Shown here: positions 20,286-32,801 of the stretch, one piece after another | Layout: each line of letters starts with the position of its first letter | Position numbering within the stretch: the stretch's first letter is position 1 | NCBI RefSeq assembly: GCF_051622035.1 | Contig: NC_135357.1 | Span: 36,625,691-36,689,690 of the forward strand | Direction: 5' to 3' | Length of the DNA: 64,000 bases | From: Arctopsyche grandis | Taxonomy: Eukaryota > Arthropoda > Insecta > Trichoptera > Hydropsychidae | Notes under the pieces: generated by a model | The model's input: only the letters and a program-made list of their open reading frames with translations | What the model was told of the DNA's origin: nothing | Databases searched by the model: none | Position numbers and translations under genes: made by a program

Positions 20286-22246
20286 CAGGCGGACCTCAAC
20301 TTTCGCACATTCGACTTTCGCACAATTCGCTATTTCGCACATTTTTAAAAAATCGTTTTTTTTTTTGGTGATAATGCAAAAATGTTTGTTTGCGTGCAAT
20401 TGTTTCCCTTTCCTCCATTCCCTGTTGCACTATGAAATGCGTATGAACGAGCCCGTACTGTGAAAAGTGTTACATCCTGCACGGCATAGTGATGGATGAA
20501 ATGGAGAAATCTTTGTCTTATTGGATAAGTGACCAAAATCAAAAAACATCCCTCTGAGTACTTCAATAATTCAAGCTAGAGCTCTTAGTTTGCATAAGGA
20601 TTGGAAGGCTAGACTAAAAGAAGATTCTAACACGGTGTTTCATGCAAGTCACAGCTGGTTTTCAAATTTAAAAACAAGATATTCTTTACACAATATTAAA
20701 TTCACTGGAGAATCATCTGATGCGGATGAAGATGCTGCAAAAGACTTTATTTCCTCATTGTCCAAAATTATTGAAGATGATGAATATTCCTCTAGTCAAA
20801 TATTCAATGTAGATGAGACTGGTTTATTTTGGAAGAAGATGCCTAATCGTACATTCTTATCAAAGGAAGAATCAGTTGCCCCTGGTCATAAACCTTCTAA
20901 AAACCGATTGTTTCTTGGTGGAAATTTAGCTGGTGATTTAAAATTGATGCCAATGTTAATTTATCAAGCAGAAAATCCTAGAGCATTGAAAGGGAAAGAT
21001 AAAAATTGCTTCCAGTAATTTGGAAATCAAATAAAAAAGCCTGGGTTACTGCTTTAATATTTGAAGATTGGTTCACTTCACATTTCGTACCAGCAGTAAA
21101 GCAATATTGTGAAGTTAATAATTCACCATTTAAAATATTATTAATCTTAGATAATGCTACAGGACTCTCATACAACCCATGGACCAAACAGTGATAGCTA
21201 TGTTTAAACGATATTATATGAGGTCGATAATGAATCAGGCCATCAAGACAACTGACATGGAAGGTGGGCCCACATTAAAAGATTTCTGGAGGAATTATAA
21301 CATATGGAACGCAATAAATAATATTGGAGACGCGTGGACTGAAATAAAAGAGTCAACAATGAAAGGTTCATGGAGAAAACTATGCCCACAAATGATGGGT
21401 GATATAAATTTTGATGAAACTCCAGAAACTATCACACTTGAAATAGTTCACTTAATGAACGAACTTAACCTAGATGTGAAAATATTAATGAGATGATTGA
21501 ATCTCATTCTGAACCCATGACCAATGAATTTCTAATGGACTGACAAGAGAACGAGAATGATATACATATTGAAAGTGAGGAAGAAGAACCAGAAGAAATC
21601 ATTAATACCTTAACTATAAAAAATATGAACGAAGCTTTTACGCATCTCGAAAAGTTTTTGAACATTATGGAAGACTGTGATCCCAATGGAGAACGAATAT
21701 CTCAAGTACGTAGGATTATTCATAAGAGTACTGTCTGTTACAGAACACTCTATGAAGAAAAAAAAATTGTCATATTCAACTAACTCTTGACAAGTTCATT
21801 ACGAGATTATAATTTGCCGTGCCTGAATGCGATATTTTCCACCTAAGTGAGTGTAGATGTATCTGGCAGCCTGCGCTCATCATTATTCTCTTAATTTGAA
21901 TGTGATGTATGTGTGGAATCTTAATCTACTCTCTTCCATTTGGGCCTCGCTGTGATTTTTTTTTACTATTTTTCTTTTGCAGAATGTAAAACTAAGAATA
22001 GGATTTGAGTATTTTATTTACGTGTTATTTTTCTTTTGTTTTTATTTTTTATTTTATCGTGTTTTTCTGCTTTTGCTTTTTTGCTTTTTATTTTATGTAT
22101 TTACTTTACTTTTTAATGTATATAAATAATTTTTATTTAATACATATATTTTTTGCTTTTTTTTTTTACATCCCTCTACTTTCGAACATTTAACTTTCGC
22201 ACACATTTTCAGGAACCAATTATGTGCGAAAGTTGAGGTCCGCCTG
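20286..22246 (+). mobile_element. Tigger/pogo-type DNA transposon, degraded
   Basis: Terminal inverted repeats CAGGCGGACCTCAACTTTCG (20286-20305) and its complement at the right end (to 22246) are flanked by TA duplications at 20284-20285 and 22247-22248. This fits the pogo/Tigger branch of Tc1/mariner. The element lies in the 3' spacer of H2B copy 1 and is absent from the corresponding spacers of copies 2 and 3 (34.7 and 49.2 kb), so it postdates the unit duplication. Confidence 0.9.
20540..21496 (+). pseudogene. Tigger/jerky-like transposase, broken
   Basis: Frames 20540-21018, 21006-21178 and 21179-21496 together resemble a CENP-B-type DNA-binding region (WFSNLKTRYSLHN) followed by a DDE nuclease. 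The first aspartate sits in NVDETGLFWKKMP and the second in LLILDNA. The third would be in WTKQ/MDQTVI at about 21180. There is a frameshift near 21006, and about 30 residues normally between the second and third aspartates are missing near 21165. Non-functional. Confidence 0.8.
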
Positions 22247-22248
22247 TA

Positions 22249-22834
22249 CCTACTTTTTTTGTTATGCTATATTTTTTCGTACCTGCTCAGTCCTAATGCG
22301 TTTTTTTATCTTTCTTTTTTAAGTAGTTTTATAACCGCTTCTCATAATTCTACCTTTTTTTAGATTTACAACGCTTTTTTTTCAGTTTGCCACCTAATTA
22401 TATATTGTGATCAACACGATATAATAAACCGCCGCGATTATTTTCACATCTCTTCCGACATGAGCATTTTTTACTTCAATTTCAGGGGTTCCCTGCGAAA
22501 CATCAATTCCTTTTTTGTAGGTCTCGTCGACTAGGCATATATGAAAAAAAAAATGTTTAATTGAAATTAATAAAATACATGTGCATGTGGCTGTAATAAT
22601 AATTAATCGAAAATTAGAAACGGAGTTCATTTAACGAAAAACCAGGCCCACCGCAATTGGCGATTCCATATTCGAGAAGTTACACCTGAATTACTGGTGA
22701 CTAATAATAAAGACCTTTTAAATCCTTTGAAATGGAAAATGAAAGTTTGCGATTATACCACGGATAAATTCCAAAAAAACGTTGCTTTTTGATTATGACA
22801 AAATATTAACCAACTTTATGTAAAAGAGTTTGGT
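22249..22834. other. H2B-H1 spacer
   Basis: AT-rich spacer whose first 450 bp resemble the H2B 3' spacers at about 34.8-35.3 and 49.2-49.7 kb with many substitutions. It shows that units 2 and 3 derive from a unit like this one. No gene. Confidence 0.6.
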
Positions 22835-22850
22835 AGCCCTGAAAAGGGCT
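22835..22850 (-). terminator. histone 3' stem-loop of H1 (variant)
   Basis: Minus strand AGCCCTTTTCAGGGCT. The first stem pair is A-U instead of the G-C of all other stem-loops here; both sides changed, so pairing is kept. Confidence 0.9.
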
Positions 22851-22902
22851 TTTTAAATTGAGTTTTACGTCAATAGGCGATGGTCGTAGTAATGCTGCGA
22901 GA

Positions 22903-23565
22903 TTACTTCTTAGCGGCCGTCCTCTTGATGGCCTTGCTCTTGGCGGCGACTCCGGCCTTCTTGGGTTTGGGCGCTTTGGGCTTCTTTGTCGGGGGCTTCG
23001 TGGTGGTCTTGGCCTTGGTGGGGGTTTTAGACTTGGCGGCCTTCTTAGCCGGAGAAGCGGCGGCAGTCGTTTTCTTGGCAGCGGCTTTCTTGGGCTTGGC
23101 TGCTGCGGCTGTAGTTTTCTTAGCTGCGGCGGGTTTGCGCTTCTGCACGCGTCCGGCTGCCTTGGCGGGGCTCTTAGCGGCGGCTGCGACTTTCTTGGGG
23201 GCGGCTTTGGTCTTCTTAGCGGCGGGGGCGCCCTTCGCTTTGGCCTCCAGTTTGAAACTTCCAGCAGCGCCTTTGCCTTTGGTGCGAACCAGAGCGCCAG
23301 AGTCGACCGCGCCCTTCAGGTACTTTCTGATGAAAGGAGCCAGCTTGTCGGCGTCCACCTTGTAGTTGGCCGAAATGAACTTCTTGATGGCCTGGAGTGA
23401 GGATCCACCCCTTTCCTTGAGACCCAAGATAGCGTTGTTGACCATTTCCGAGGTCTTGGGATGAGTGGGCTTCTTCTGCGGCTTCTTGACGGCTGCGGTT
23501 TTGGACTTCTTGGCCGGAGTCACCGGGGCGGGAGAGGCCGCGACTGGAGATGCGGTGTCTGCCAT
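22903..23565 (-). CDS. H1: linker histone H1
   Basis: 220 residues, binding linker DNA at the nucleosome entry/exit. Short N-tail rich in A/P/T, a globular winged-helix domain at about residues 33-108 ([20 protein letters not shown], then [16 protein letters not shown]), and a C-tail of K/A/P repeats with T-P sites typical of cell-cycle phosphorylation. Start [10 protein letters not shown]. Length is slightly below the 250 or so of Drosophila H1. This is the only H1 in the window; units 2 and 3 lack it. Intronless with its own stem-loop. Confidence 0.96.
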   Translation of the reverse strand: MADTASPVAASPAPVTPAKKSKTAAVKKPQKKPTHPKTSEMVNNAILGLKERGGSSLQAIKKFISANYKVDADKLAPFIRKYLKGAVDSGALVRTKGKGAAGSFKLEAKAKGAPAAKKTKAAPKKVAAAAKSPAKAAGRVQKRKPAAAKKTTAAAAKPKKAAAKKTTAAASPAKKAAKSKTPTKAKTTTKPPTKKPKAPKPKKAGVAAKSKAIKRTAAKK

Positions 23566-24434
23566 CTTAGTACTTCACGATTCGAGGATTGAAGAGAACG
23601 GTTTGAGAGCGAGCGTGTCGAGCTGAGACGCGAGTGAATTTCGTCGTTGCACGATCGAGGCATTGAGCGCTCGACGGAGCTCGCCGAACTTACGCGTTCG
23701 CCCTGTTCAGTTTATTCATCAAATCGTTCTCATTTCTGCTTCGCTTGGTCCCAAAATTGCCAATTTTCTAAAAAAGTATTTAAATGAATCGATATATTTA
23801 AAACAGAAATCGTAAATTAGGATTATATCATCTAAAAATATTAAAATTCTTTATATAATTCACGTTAGCACACGAGCAATGACAAATTCAATTTAAGAAT
23901 GAGTACGCAACGTCACGTGGAGCGTCGTTAAAAATGAAATATTAATGTATTTTAATAGTTTACATCTATAATCAATGTTGAATATTATTCTTAAACATTT
24001 TAACAATTATTTAAAAGTCATCTTTAATACATTAGTATGTTAATAAATGAATTAGATGATATTGAAACAACCAATCGTAACACACAGAACGATCACTATT
24101 ATGAATGACGCCTTTAATCTTTTCCTTCATCTAAAAATATCATTTATTAATTCTTAGTGCTTATATATTATAGACTAAAATATTATTATTGAAAATTCAG
24201 AAGATTCTTTAAATAATTTCCGATCAGTCACATCGATTTGACCTTACTTATATTTTAAAACAGGAATGATTCAAATGGCGTGCAGATTTTAAATGTTTAA
24301 AATTAGTCCGAGTGTCCCTAATCTATCTTCAATATCTTCAATCACGTATCTTCCATAATTTTCAAAAACATACTTTGTAATGAATTACTGTGTTATTTAA
24401 TTTTGAACTTATTCGTACTCTACATATTATCCGT
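23566..24434. other. H1 upstream region and AT-rich spacer
   Basis: The 150 bp before the H1 ATG are GC-richer and contain CTCG/CGAG-rich sequence but no TATAAA box at a suitable distance, unlike H2A, H3 and H4. This matches Drosophila, where H1 is TATA-less. Beyond about 23740 the DNA is AT-rich with no recognised feature. Confidence 0.5.
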
Positions 24435-24865
24435 TAAGCCTTTCCAGGTAGCAATGAAAAAAATGCATTCAACATGGGCCGTGTAATCCATGTTAATTAA
24501 TGTTCATAAAGACAATTTTACACCAGAATTTCTGAATTTATAACAATAGCAGAATTTCTTAATGGAAATCCTTATCTGTTGAGAATTTTAGATTGTGAGC
24601 ATTTCATTTTAAAAACAATGAGGAATGAACTAGTTTTGGAAAAATACATTCATTAATAGACTTCTTTTGTTTATTTTATATTGTTGATACATTAGAGTCT
24701 AAACACATCTTTACAAAACTCGAAATCTTCAACGGTACGTGTCTAAGGTAGAGATCTAGGGTTTGTTTGTGGATTAGCTACAATATTAATACCTGCTTTC
24801 TGTTGGATTTCTAAATAATTCTAGTTGGAAATGTTGACGAAATTTTTAGCGTGGCATTCAAAGGG
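24435..24865 (-). mobile_element. TTAA-type miniature element, partial copy
   Basis: Reverse-complement relative of the complete element at 29799-30310. Shared stretches include the GCCTTTCCAGG segment, the AAACAAAAGAAGTCTATTAA region and the CCTGCTTTCTRTTGGATTTC region. The right end CATTCAAAGGGTTAA has the TTAA expected of piggyBac-like elements. The other end of the element is not seen. Non-coding. Confidence 0.6.
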
Positions 24866-25555
24866 TTAATAAATGGTCAACATGCTATTTACTAATGTAA
24901 ATATTCGTTCAATGAAGGAATTAGATCCAAGAAGACAAGGAAAATTCAACATTTTTACTATCGGTTAATTTCTCAACCCACCTATGTACATACATTCTTC
25001 AATCTTTTCGTGTGACATAACATTAAATACACGAAACTTCATCGAATAATTCGCTAAGTATCAGGGCAATTTTAGAATATAAACAGATGCGAAGCACATA
25101 TAAGCAGAAATATGTTATATTAATAGAAGTGGCTTTCGGCGTCAAATTGTTGTTAAGTGACGATTGTCCTCAGACAATTCTAAATAATTTTAGCATCCGT
25201 CGTATTTGATAAAAATTTCTCTGTTTGTATATATTACTCGCAAGATGGGCAAACATCGGTAAATTTTTCACAATACAAACAATAAACAACATGGGATACA
25301 TTTATACGTAAGTAAATTGATCCGATTGTATTCCGAGCGTTGTTGCGTATTTATAGACGTACCGCGTAATATATTATTTTTATTATAAATATTTGCAATC
25401 GACCCGTCGGTCATAAGGAAAATTTATCACTGGTCAATTTTATTTTAGAAGATTTGGCAATCCAATAATTGCCAGCTTTTTATCAATTATTCGAGCATCT
25501 GCGGCGCTTTAGTCTAGTGTCTTTTGCACTAGACTTTATAAAAGCTTTTGTCAGC
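24866..25555. other. AT-rich spacer
   Basis: No gene found. A perfect 9-bp inverted repeat AGTCTAGTG/CACTAGACT with a 7-base loop sits at 25511-25535; its role is unknown. Confidence 0.4.
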
Positions 25556-25978
25556 TCGTTTGAGTGGGTTTCGAGTACAGCCAATAAATATGGTTCAAAT
25601 GTTGTAAATGTATTGTAAAAGAATTTACAACAATTGAACAATAAACGGCACGTTTCCGGTCCTACCTCTAGTTTCGAGTTTTCGCTTGTAGTTCCTTATA
25701 TAAATATTTATTTCAGTTTTAATTAATCGTAAAGATACATGTTTTTGAATTTCAATGTTTCTCGCAAACCATGGGGCATTTGATATCATTCTAAGAGCTT
25801 TATTTTGGAATCGTATGATTTCCACGTTAGAATTACTACTCGTTCCCCATAGTTGGATGCCATATGTCCAGACTGGCTTTAAGATTGACTTATATACTAA
25901 AATTGTATTTCCACGTAATACTGACAATTATTTATTCATAAGAGCCCTCTATCATTACATTTTTCTGCGTTTAAGTAC
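25556..25978 (-). mobile_element. Jockey-type LINE fragment, 3' end only
   Basis: The minus-strand frame 25927-25625 reads LVYKSILKPVWTYGIQLWG and FQNKALRMI, the conserved region after the RT domain in Jockey-clade LINEs. About 70 bp of 3' UTR with AATAAA-like sequence follow. Strongly 5' truncated, and a different family from LINE A and B. Confidence 0.75.
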
Positions 25979-25994
25979 ATAATGAAAAAATATG

Positions 25995-26941
25995 TGTTGC
26001 GTAGGGGTGGGTGGAGGATCCAAGTAAAAGGCCAACAGTCGTTTCACAGCATTTATTGATGATTCAGGAGATAGATACACGTATTGCCAGTGTTCAGTCC
26101 AGAATGCCCTGAGATTATTTTGTGGCTGCGTTTTATCGATAGTTTATAGGGAAGTGACACTCCCTTAACCTATCTATCGAACGTGTTGTATGGGATCGGA
26201 CTCTCGGTGATGTTTGTGGTGCGGGCTGGCTGCTGCTCGCTTGTGGAGTGTTTGTCGATCTGGAACACTAAGCAAAATTAGTGCAACATCTGTGGGATAC
26301 TGTCGGGGTTAGTGTGTTAGTGGGTGGTTAACGGGTATGGACCGTTTGGAGGTGGTTGAGTCTGGTTAATTAAATTGGGTGCTATTTAAGCCTATACCCA
26401 TCTTCAGAATGTCGATGGGCCTTTGGTTAATTATTAGTTTAGTCTTGCTGAGGGAATTTATTAAGGGATTGTCTACCTTGCCGAGAGACTTGAAGTAGTT
26501 TACGGCAAGTTTGTGTACGTGTTTGTCAAGGTAGTCAATGTTTAGGTCGTTGTGAGTTATAGTGTTTCTTGTGTACCAGTCGTAGTTGCCCGCGGCACGC
26601 AAGAATTTGTTTTGTACTGTCTGTAGTCTGAGTATGGATCTGTTGGAGATGGTAGTGTGAGCCCACACGGGGCTGCCCTGAGATCGCTTACGTACCGCCT
26701 TATAAGGGGTAGATCTCTCAGGACGTCTAATCTGTTTACCTACTGTATAGTCACGTATTCGGATATGTATTCCCACGGTATGAGAAGTGCAATCATTGCT
26801 TCATGCACTTAGCTTGTCGCTAATCCTTAAAACCCACTTATACCAGTCGCACGGTATGCATTTAGTTAATCCGTTACAGTTAATCTTTGAACGGTCACAG
26901 TCTCTGGGATTCTATTCGCTTAATCCGCGGCGTACGTTACA
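25995..26941 (-). repeat. solo LTR (LTR family 2) split by a LINE A tail
   Basis: Runs on the minus strand from TGTAACGTACGCC to CTACGCAACA and is flanked by TATG duplications at 25991-25994 and 26942-26945. Without the LINE insert it is about 380 bp. It starts like the Gypsy LTR 1 but is otherwise distinct. TATAAG lies at 26704-26699 (minus). Left by LTR-LTR recombination, so no coding part remains. Confidence 0.8.
26116..26673 (-). mobile_element. LINE A tail inserted at the start site of the solo LTR
   Basis: 558 bp of LINE A (last 120 or so codons of ORF2 plus 3' UTR) with duplication ATCTCAGGGCA (26115-26105 and 26684-26674 on the minus strand). In the LTR this lies at positions 21-31 counted from the TATA box, and is followed by TTC. 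Sense orientation relative to the LTR. The LINE's terminal TATAAA (26148-26143) and short tail are present. Confidence 0.88.
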
Positions 26942-27066
26942 TATGCTAAAATGAAACTGAGAAGTTGTTCGTCCACCACTAAGTAAACAGTCAACGTCAT
27001 TATAATCATATCAAATATATAGCTCAGATGAAAGTCTATAACCGAAAACTTTGTAAATGGTGTGGT

Positions 27067-27082
27067 GGCCCTGAAAAGGGCC
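27067..27082 (-). terminator. histone 3' stem-loop of H4 copy 1
   Basis: Minus strand GGCCCTTTTCAGGGCC, 36 bp after the H4 stop codon. Confidence 0.95.
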
Positions 27083-27118
27083 TTTGTTTTTGTTGTCGAT
27101 GGAAATTGATTTGTTTGT

Positions 27119-27436
<318 letters not shown>

Positions 27437-27518
27437 TCAGTGAAGTGTTGGTGGAACGAGAGTGAGAGCTAGACAGACGTCCGAACGGGGCGAACTCTGG
27501 CGAGCGAATGAGTCTCGA

Positions 27519-29325
27519 GTAGTTGTGGCTGCGTTTTAACGATAGTTTATAGGGAGTGCCACTCCCTTAACCTATCCATCGAACGTGTTGTATGGGATCG
27601 GACTCTCGGTGATGTTTGTGGTGCGGGCTGGCGGCTGCTCGCTTGTGGGGTGTTTGTCGATCTGGAACACTAAGCAAAATTAGTGCAACATCTGTGGGAT
27701 ACTGTCGGGGTTAGTGTGTTAGTGGGTGGTTAACGGGTATGGACCGTTTGGAGGTGGTTGAGTCTGGTTAATTAAATTGGGTGCTATTTTAGCCTATACC
27801 CATCTTCAGAATGTCGATGGGTCTTTGGTTGGACGTGAGTTTGGTCACACTGAGGGAATTGATCAGGGGATTGTCTATTTTGCCGAGAGACTTGAAGTAG
27901 TTCACGGCAAGTTTGTGTACGTGTTTGTCGAGGTAGTCAATGCTTAGGTCATTGTGAATTATAGTGTTTCTTGTGTACCAGTCGTAGTTGCCCGTGGCAC
28001 GCAAGAATTTGTTTTGAATTGTCTGTAGTCTGAGTATGGATCTGTTGGAGATGGTAGTGTGAGCCCACACGGGGCTCGCGTACGTGATTTGTGGGCGGAT
28101 GATGGATTTATACAGCAAGCACTTGTTTTTAAGCGAGAGCTTGCTGTTTGGTTTGCATAGTGGGTAAAGCTTTGACGCAACTGCCCTAGCTTTACGCACC
28201 GCGTTAGTGATGTGGGGTCTCCAGGTTAATTTGCGGTCGATTATTACCCCCAGGTAGCGGGTAGACGTGGTCCAGTTGACTGGTTTGTCGTTTATAATGA
28301 CTGGCTTGGCTGGTTTGCACCGTTTTTTACGTCTGGAGAAGAATATTGCCTGACTTTTATCCGGGTTGATTTTCATCAGCCATTTATCGTACCACGCTAC
28401 CAGTTGGTCCGAGTACTTCTGGAGGGCGAGCGAGACTCCCTTGGGGCCGACGGAGCTCGCTAAGATGGCCGTGTCGTCGGCGTACTGTGCGATGTTTGTG
28501 TACCAATGTGTAGGAGTGGGTATGTCGTGTGTGTAAAGGTTGAATAGCGTGGGGCCGAGGATGGAGCCTTGGGGTACCCCAGCGGAGATGCCTCGCTGAG
28601 TTGATATGCGGTCCTTGAGTTTGACCTGAAATCTCCTTTCTCTTAGGAAGGATGCGATAGAACGTATTGAGTGGGGGGTGATGTTGGCGGCAATCATTTT
28701 GTAAAGGAGGCCAGAGTGCCAGACTTTATCGAAGGCTTTGGAAATGTCTAGGAAGATTGCTCCAGTAGACATGCTGTGGTCGAAACCGTCTATAACGGTT
28801 TCAACAACTCTGTGAATCTGGTGAACGGCAGAGTGTTGGGGTCTGAAGCCAAATTGTGTTTTGGGAAGAAGGTCAATATTTGCGATTTCGCTGTTGAGAT
28901 TTGAGATTAAGATCCGTTCCAGGATCTTACTCAGTGAGGATAGCAAGCTGATGGGTCGGTAACTTGTTGCGAGGGAGGGGTTCGAGTAGGGTTTTCTTAT
29001 GAGAATGACATTGGCGAGTTTCCATTGACTCGGAAAGTAGCAGATTCTGTTGGTGGCATTTAGTATTGCCGTGAGTGCAGCGATGGCTTTTTGAGGGAGT
29101 TCTTTTAGAGCTTTGTTGGAAATTCCGTCAGGGCCAGGGGCCTTTTTGGCGGCGATAGTTTTGATGATGTTTAGGACTTCAAGCGGCGAAGTGGCGACAA
29201 TGGGTACTGGGGCTGGGTTTTCGAGGTAGCTGTTGACGGAGCTTTCAACCATTTGGCAAAAGTCACTTTGCAGGTTGAAGTTTGAGAGAGAGAATTGGTC
29301 CTGGAGACTGTCGGCTAGGGCTTCG
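27519..29325 (-). mobile_element. LINE A, 5'-truncated copy at the H4 initiator
   Basis: 1807 bp in H4's sense direction with the 11 bp duplication TCGAGACTCAT (minus strand, 29336-29326 and 27518-27508). Contains the RT part of ORF2 (29339-27789 frame, about 510 LINE residues, open), the full 3' UTR, terminal hairpin and TATAAA (27551-27546). The tail ACAACTAC differs from the H2B-associated copies. Positions 23-33 after the H4 TATA box form the duplication. Confidence 0.92.
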
Positions 29326-29350
29326 ATGAGTCTCGACACTAAAACGCCCG

Positions 29351-29358
29351 TATTTATA
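29351..29358 (-). promoter_or_regulatory. H4 copy 1 TATA box, displaced by LINE A
   Basis: Minus strand TATAAATA. In copies 2 and 3 the equivalent box is about 105 bp upstream of the H4 ATG. Here it is 1.9 kb away and points into the 5' end of LINE A. Confidence 0.75.
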
Positions 29359-29798
29359 CTTTCGGTGGCAGTCTCTCATTATCACCAATTTTCCCAATAA
29401 ATGCATACGGTGATTTTCTTAAAAGAAACTTGCGACAGGGAATAGTAATATTTATTACACTTTATACGTGATTAATCAAAATTATAAGATATAATAAAAA
29501 ATCAATCGGGATTTCACTAGTTTTCAAACACGATGTGAATATCAGTGTTTCCCAACGTTTTCAACTTATTTATTTATTATTTACAAACATATGTAGATTT
29601 TGTTATTATAAACCTCTTGTATATTTCACTTCGCTCATTGGTTTGACAAGATATGTATATTATTTATTTATATAATTTTAGCTATTTACATAGATAAATA
29701 TATCCTACACTCTTCCGATAGTTTTCAAATTTTACCCTTTTTCGCGGTTTTATCAACAATAAATATTAGTGAACAATAATCGTAATAGGCACGTTTAA
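29359..29798. other. H4-H3 spacer, left part
   Basis: AT-rich, no gene. Lies between the displaced H4 promoter and a TTAA-type element. Confidence 0.4.
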
Positions 29799-30310
29799 CT
29801 CATTGAGTGCTGACGTCTTTTCTGTTGAAATCATTTCCAACTAGAGTTATTTAGAAATCCAATAGAAAGCAGGTATAAAAACCCTAAATCGCCACTCAAA
29901 ATAACTATCGCCGAGTATTTCGAGTTTTGTAAAGGTGTGTTTAGACTCTCTAATATACATATCTTGCAACAATATAAAATAAACAAAAGAAGTCTATTAA
30001 TTAATGTATTTTTCCAAAACTAGTTCCATCTTCTTTATTGTTGTTAAAATGTAATGCTCACAATCTAAATGCCAAACCACAATCTAAAATACTCGACAGT
30101 TAGGGATTTCCATCGAGAAATTCTGCTATGGATATAAATTGAGAAATTCCGGTCTAAACCGGTATTTATAAACATTGACACCGATTACACGACCCATGTT
30201 CAATACTGCCTGGAAAGGCTTTTAGCTAAAAAAACAAAGCCTATCGGCGTGTTTCGAGCTGATGGACTTATTGTAAAAACGCCGATTGGCGTTGCTCAGC
30301 ATTCAAAGAG
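29799..30310. mobile_element. TTAA-type (piggyBac-like) miniature element
   Basis: 512 bp flanked by TTAA at 29795-29798 and 30311-30314, with imperfect terminal inverted repeats CTCATTGAGTGCTGA and CTCTTTGAATGCTGA. No transposase. It sits in the H4-H3 divergent spacer; a partial inverted relative is at 24435-24865. Confidence 0.75.
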
Positions 30311-30548
30311 TTAATACAAATCGGAAAAAAAAAAAGTTTAATTGAAACATCTAGGACATAAAACGTATAATTTAATATCTAAGCAGATGCTGTATTTTGT
30401 TCATATTGTTAAAATATAAATATATTTTATTATTGAATGAAAAATAAATTCTGCATAATGTGACTTCTCAGTTTGAGAGATACTGTAAAAACGCACCAGG
30501 TGGTAGCGTTTGCCGCCAAAACTGACCAATCGCTGCACTCGCACAAGC

Positions 30549-31042
<494 letters not shown>

Positions 31043-31072
31043 ATATCTACTGACTTACTATCAAAACAAAAC

Positions 31073-31088
31073 GGCCCTTTTCAGGGCC
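31073..31088 (+). terminator. histone 3' stem-loop of H3
   Basis: GGCCCTTTTCAGGGCC, 30 bp after the stop codon. Confidence 0.95.
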
Positions 31089-32296
31089 ACCACAAATATA
31101 ATTCGGATTTATTTCTCATGATTTTACAAATATTATTTTCAACTAGATCCTTCACCGCCTCGGTACCTACATATGTATAATGCGTATGTTTTTGGCAGGG
31201 TAGGGATCGACTCGAAGCGATTTCAGTAAAGTTGATTGTCGACGTATGAAATTGTAATGAAAAAATCAGTATGTACATTCACATGCAGAGTTGTATGTGT
31301 ATGAATTTCACGCATTGAAATCAGCTATGAAACAGGCAATAACGTCCGAATACGTGCATTTCATATGTACGTACGTATGTCTCATTCAAATTCGTGATTT
31401 GGTTAAGAGATTATTAAATATAAATTTATTAGTGGATTTTAGTTCAACATTATTGGAGACTAATAGTTAGCACGTACTATTAATTAAAGAAAATCTTAAA
31501 AAAAAAAAAAAAAAAAAATTGGTGGATCTTTATTTACAACTTTGATTCCACTTGAAATGCTTTCGCTTAATAGCGGCTATTTTTTCTTTATTTTAAATAC
31601 ATCAACATATTTATATGTAATTTAAAACTAAGATGAAAGTATTACAAATCATGATAATTTAAAAAAAGAGCCTTGTAAATAAAAATAGGAGAGACACAAT
31701 CGGAAAAAACGTGTAATTTAAAATAAAACAACATCAACACTTCGACGGATAAACTGCGATATGCCAGTATATCAAAAGGTTCTAAATTACATTTTATATT
31801 TTCTAAATTATCTGAAGAGTGGTATTCATATCCCTCTAAGTGTTGAGTCTCTTATTGTGAAAATGATTCTAACTAATACCATCTATGCAATTTTTGAACC
31901 GGCTGGAATGAATTATAATAAAAAAATGGCTGTAATCAAGATCGAAGTATTGGGATTTTAAAATTTGATACCAGTTGTATGGTTCCTGTAACGAATTATG
32001 TAACTCGTTCAGCACCATTTTTTACACTTTTGCATTTCACATGGTTTTCGTGTAAGTGGTAATTTTTTTTATCTTTTATTAAAAATGATATCCATAATGA
32101 ACGGGCAAAAGGAATGTGATCTTATAAGGTATATATACGTATAATTTTGATTGGATTGACTAGTTTTACATTACGTTATAATGTGACGATTTTAACAAAT
32201 ATCCTCATCTATTTCGAATTAAATACAATTTTTTTTTTTTTTAATTGCAGTAGTGGAAATATTGTCATGACCGAACAGACGCTCAAAAATATTGGT
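31089..32296. other. H3-H2A spacer between units 1 and 2
   Basis: 1.2 kb AT-rich spacer between the convergent 3' ends of H3 and H2A copy 2. A poly-A tract sits at about 31498-31518. The open frame 31761-31961 has no recognisable feature and is probably chance. Confidence 0.5.
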
Positions 32297-32312
32297 GGCC
32301 CTGAAAAGGGCC
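32297..32312 (-). terminator. histone 3' stem-loop of H2A copy 2
   Basis: Minus strand GGCCCTTTTCAGGGCC, 35 bp past the stop codon. Confidence 0.95.
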
Positions 32313-32347
32313 GTTTTTGATTGTGGGAAAACAGACTCGTTTGTCTT

Positions 32348-32722
32348 TTATGCTTTCTTTTCGGTCTTCTTGGGCAGCAAGACAGCTTGGATGTTGGGCA
32401 GAACGCCTCCTTGAGCGATTGTCACTCCGGAGAGCAATTTGTTCAACTCCTCGTCGTTGCGGATGGCCAGTTGGAGATGGCGGGGGATGATTCTGGTCTT
32501 CTTGTTGTCGCGAGCGGCGTTTCCGGCCAACTCGAGGACTTCAGCGGCCAAATATTCCATGACGGCGGCCAAGTAGACGGGGGCTCCGGCTCCCACGCGC
32601 TCCGCGTAATTGCCTTTCCTCAGCAGACGATGGATCCTGCCCACGGGGAACTGCAGACCAGCTCGGCTGGAGCGCGACTTTGCCTTTCCCTTCACCTTGC
32701 CTCCTTTTCCACGGCCGGACAT
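32348..32722 (-). CDS. H2A: histone H2A, copy 2
   Basis: 124 residues, same protein as copy 1; the reading frame extends upstream but the conserved MSGRGKGGK start at 32722 is used. Few silent differences from copy 1. It is divergent from H2B copy 2, now with a truncated LINE A in between. Promoter intact. Confidence 0.97.
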   Translation of the reverse strand: MSGRGKGGKVKGKAKSRSSRAGLQFPVGRIHRLLRKGNYAERVGAGAPVYLAAVMEYLAAEVLELAGNAARDNKKTRIIPRHLQLAIRNDEELNKLLSGVTIAQGGVLPNIQAVLLPKKTEKKA

Positions 32723-32801
32723 GACGAGTTGGAGTTGTGTGTAGCGACGGAATGAAAACGAGCACGGTGCGGACTTGCGCACGGTGCGAGAGACGGCGAG
32801 C

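Noticed and set aside
22858-23400. Glycine/leucine-rich frame on the plus strand opposite H1
   Set aside because: It is the antisense of the K/A/P-rich H1 tail; composition explains it.
25511-25535. 9-bp perfect hairpin considered as a terminator or ncRNA
   Set aside because: Short, isolated, and not near a gene end; insects do not use such terminators.
31761-31961. Possible small gene in the H3-H2A spacer
   Set aside because: AT-rich codons, no domain, no splice or promoter context; expected by chance.
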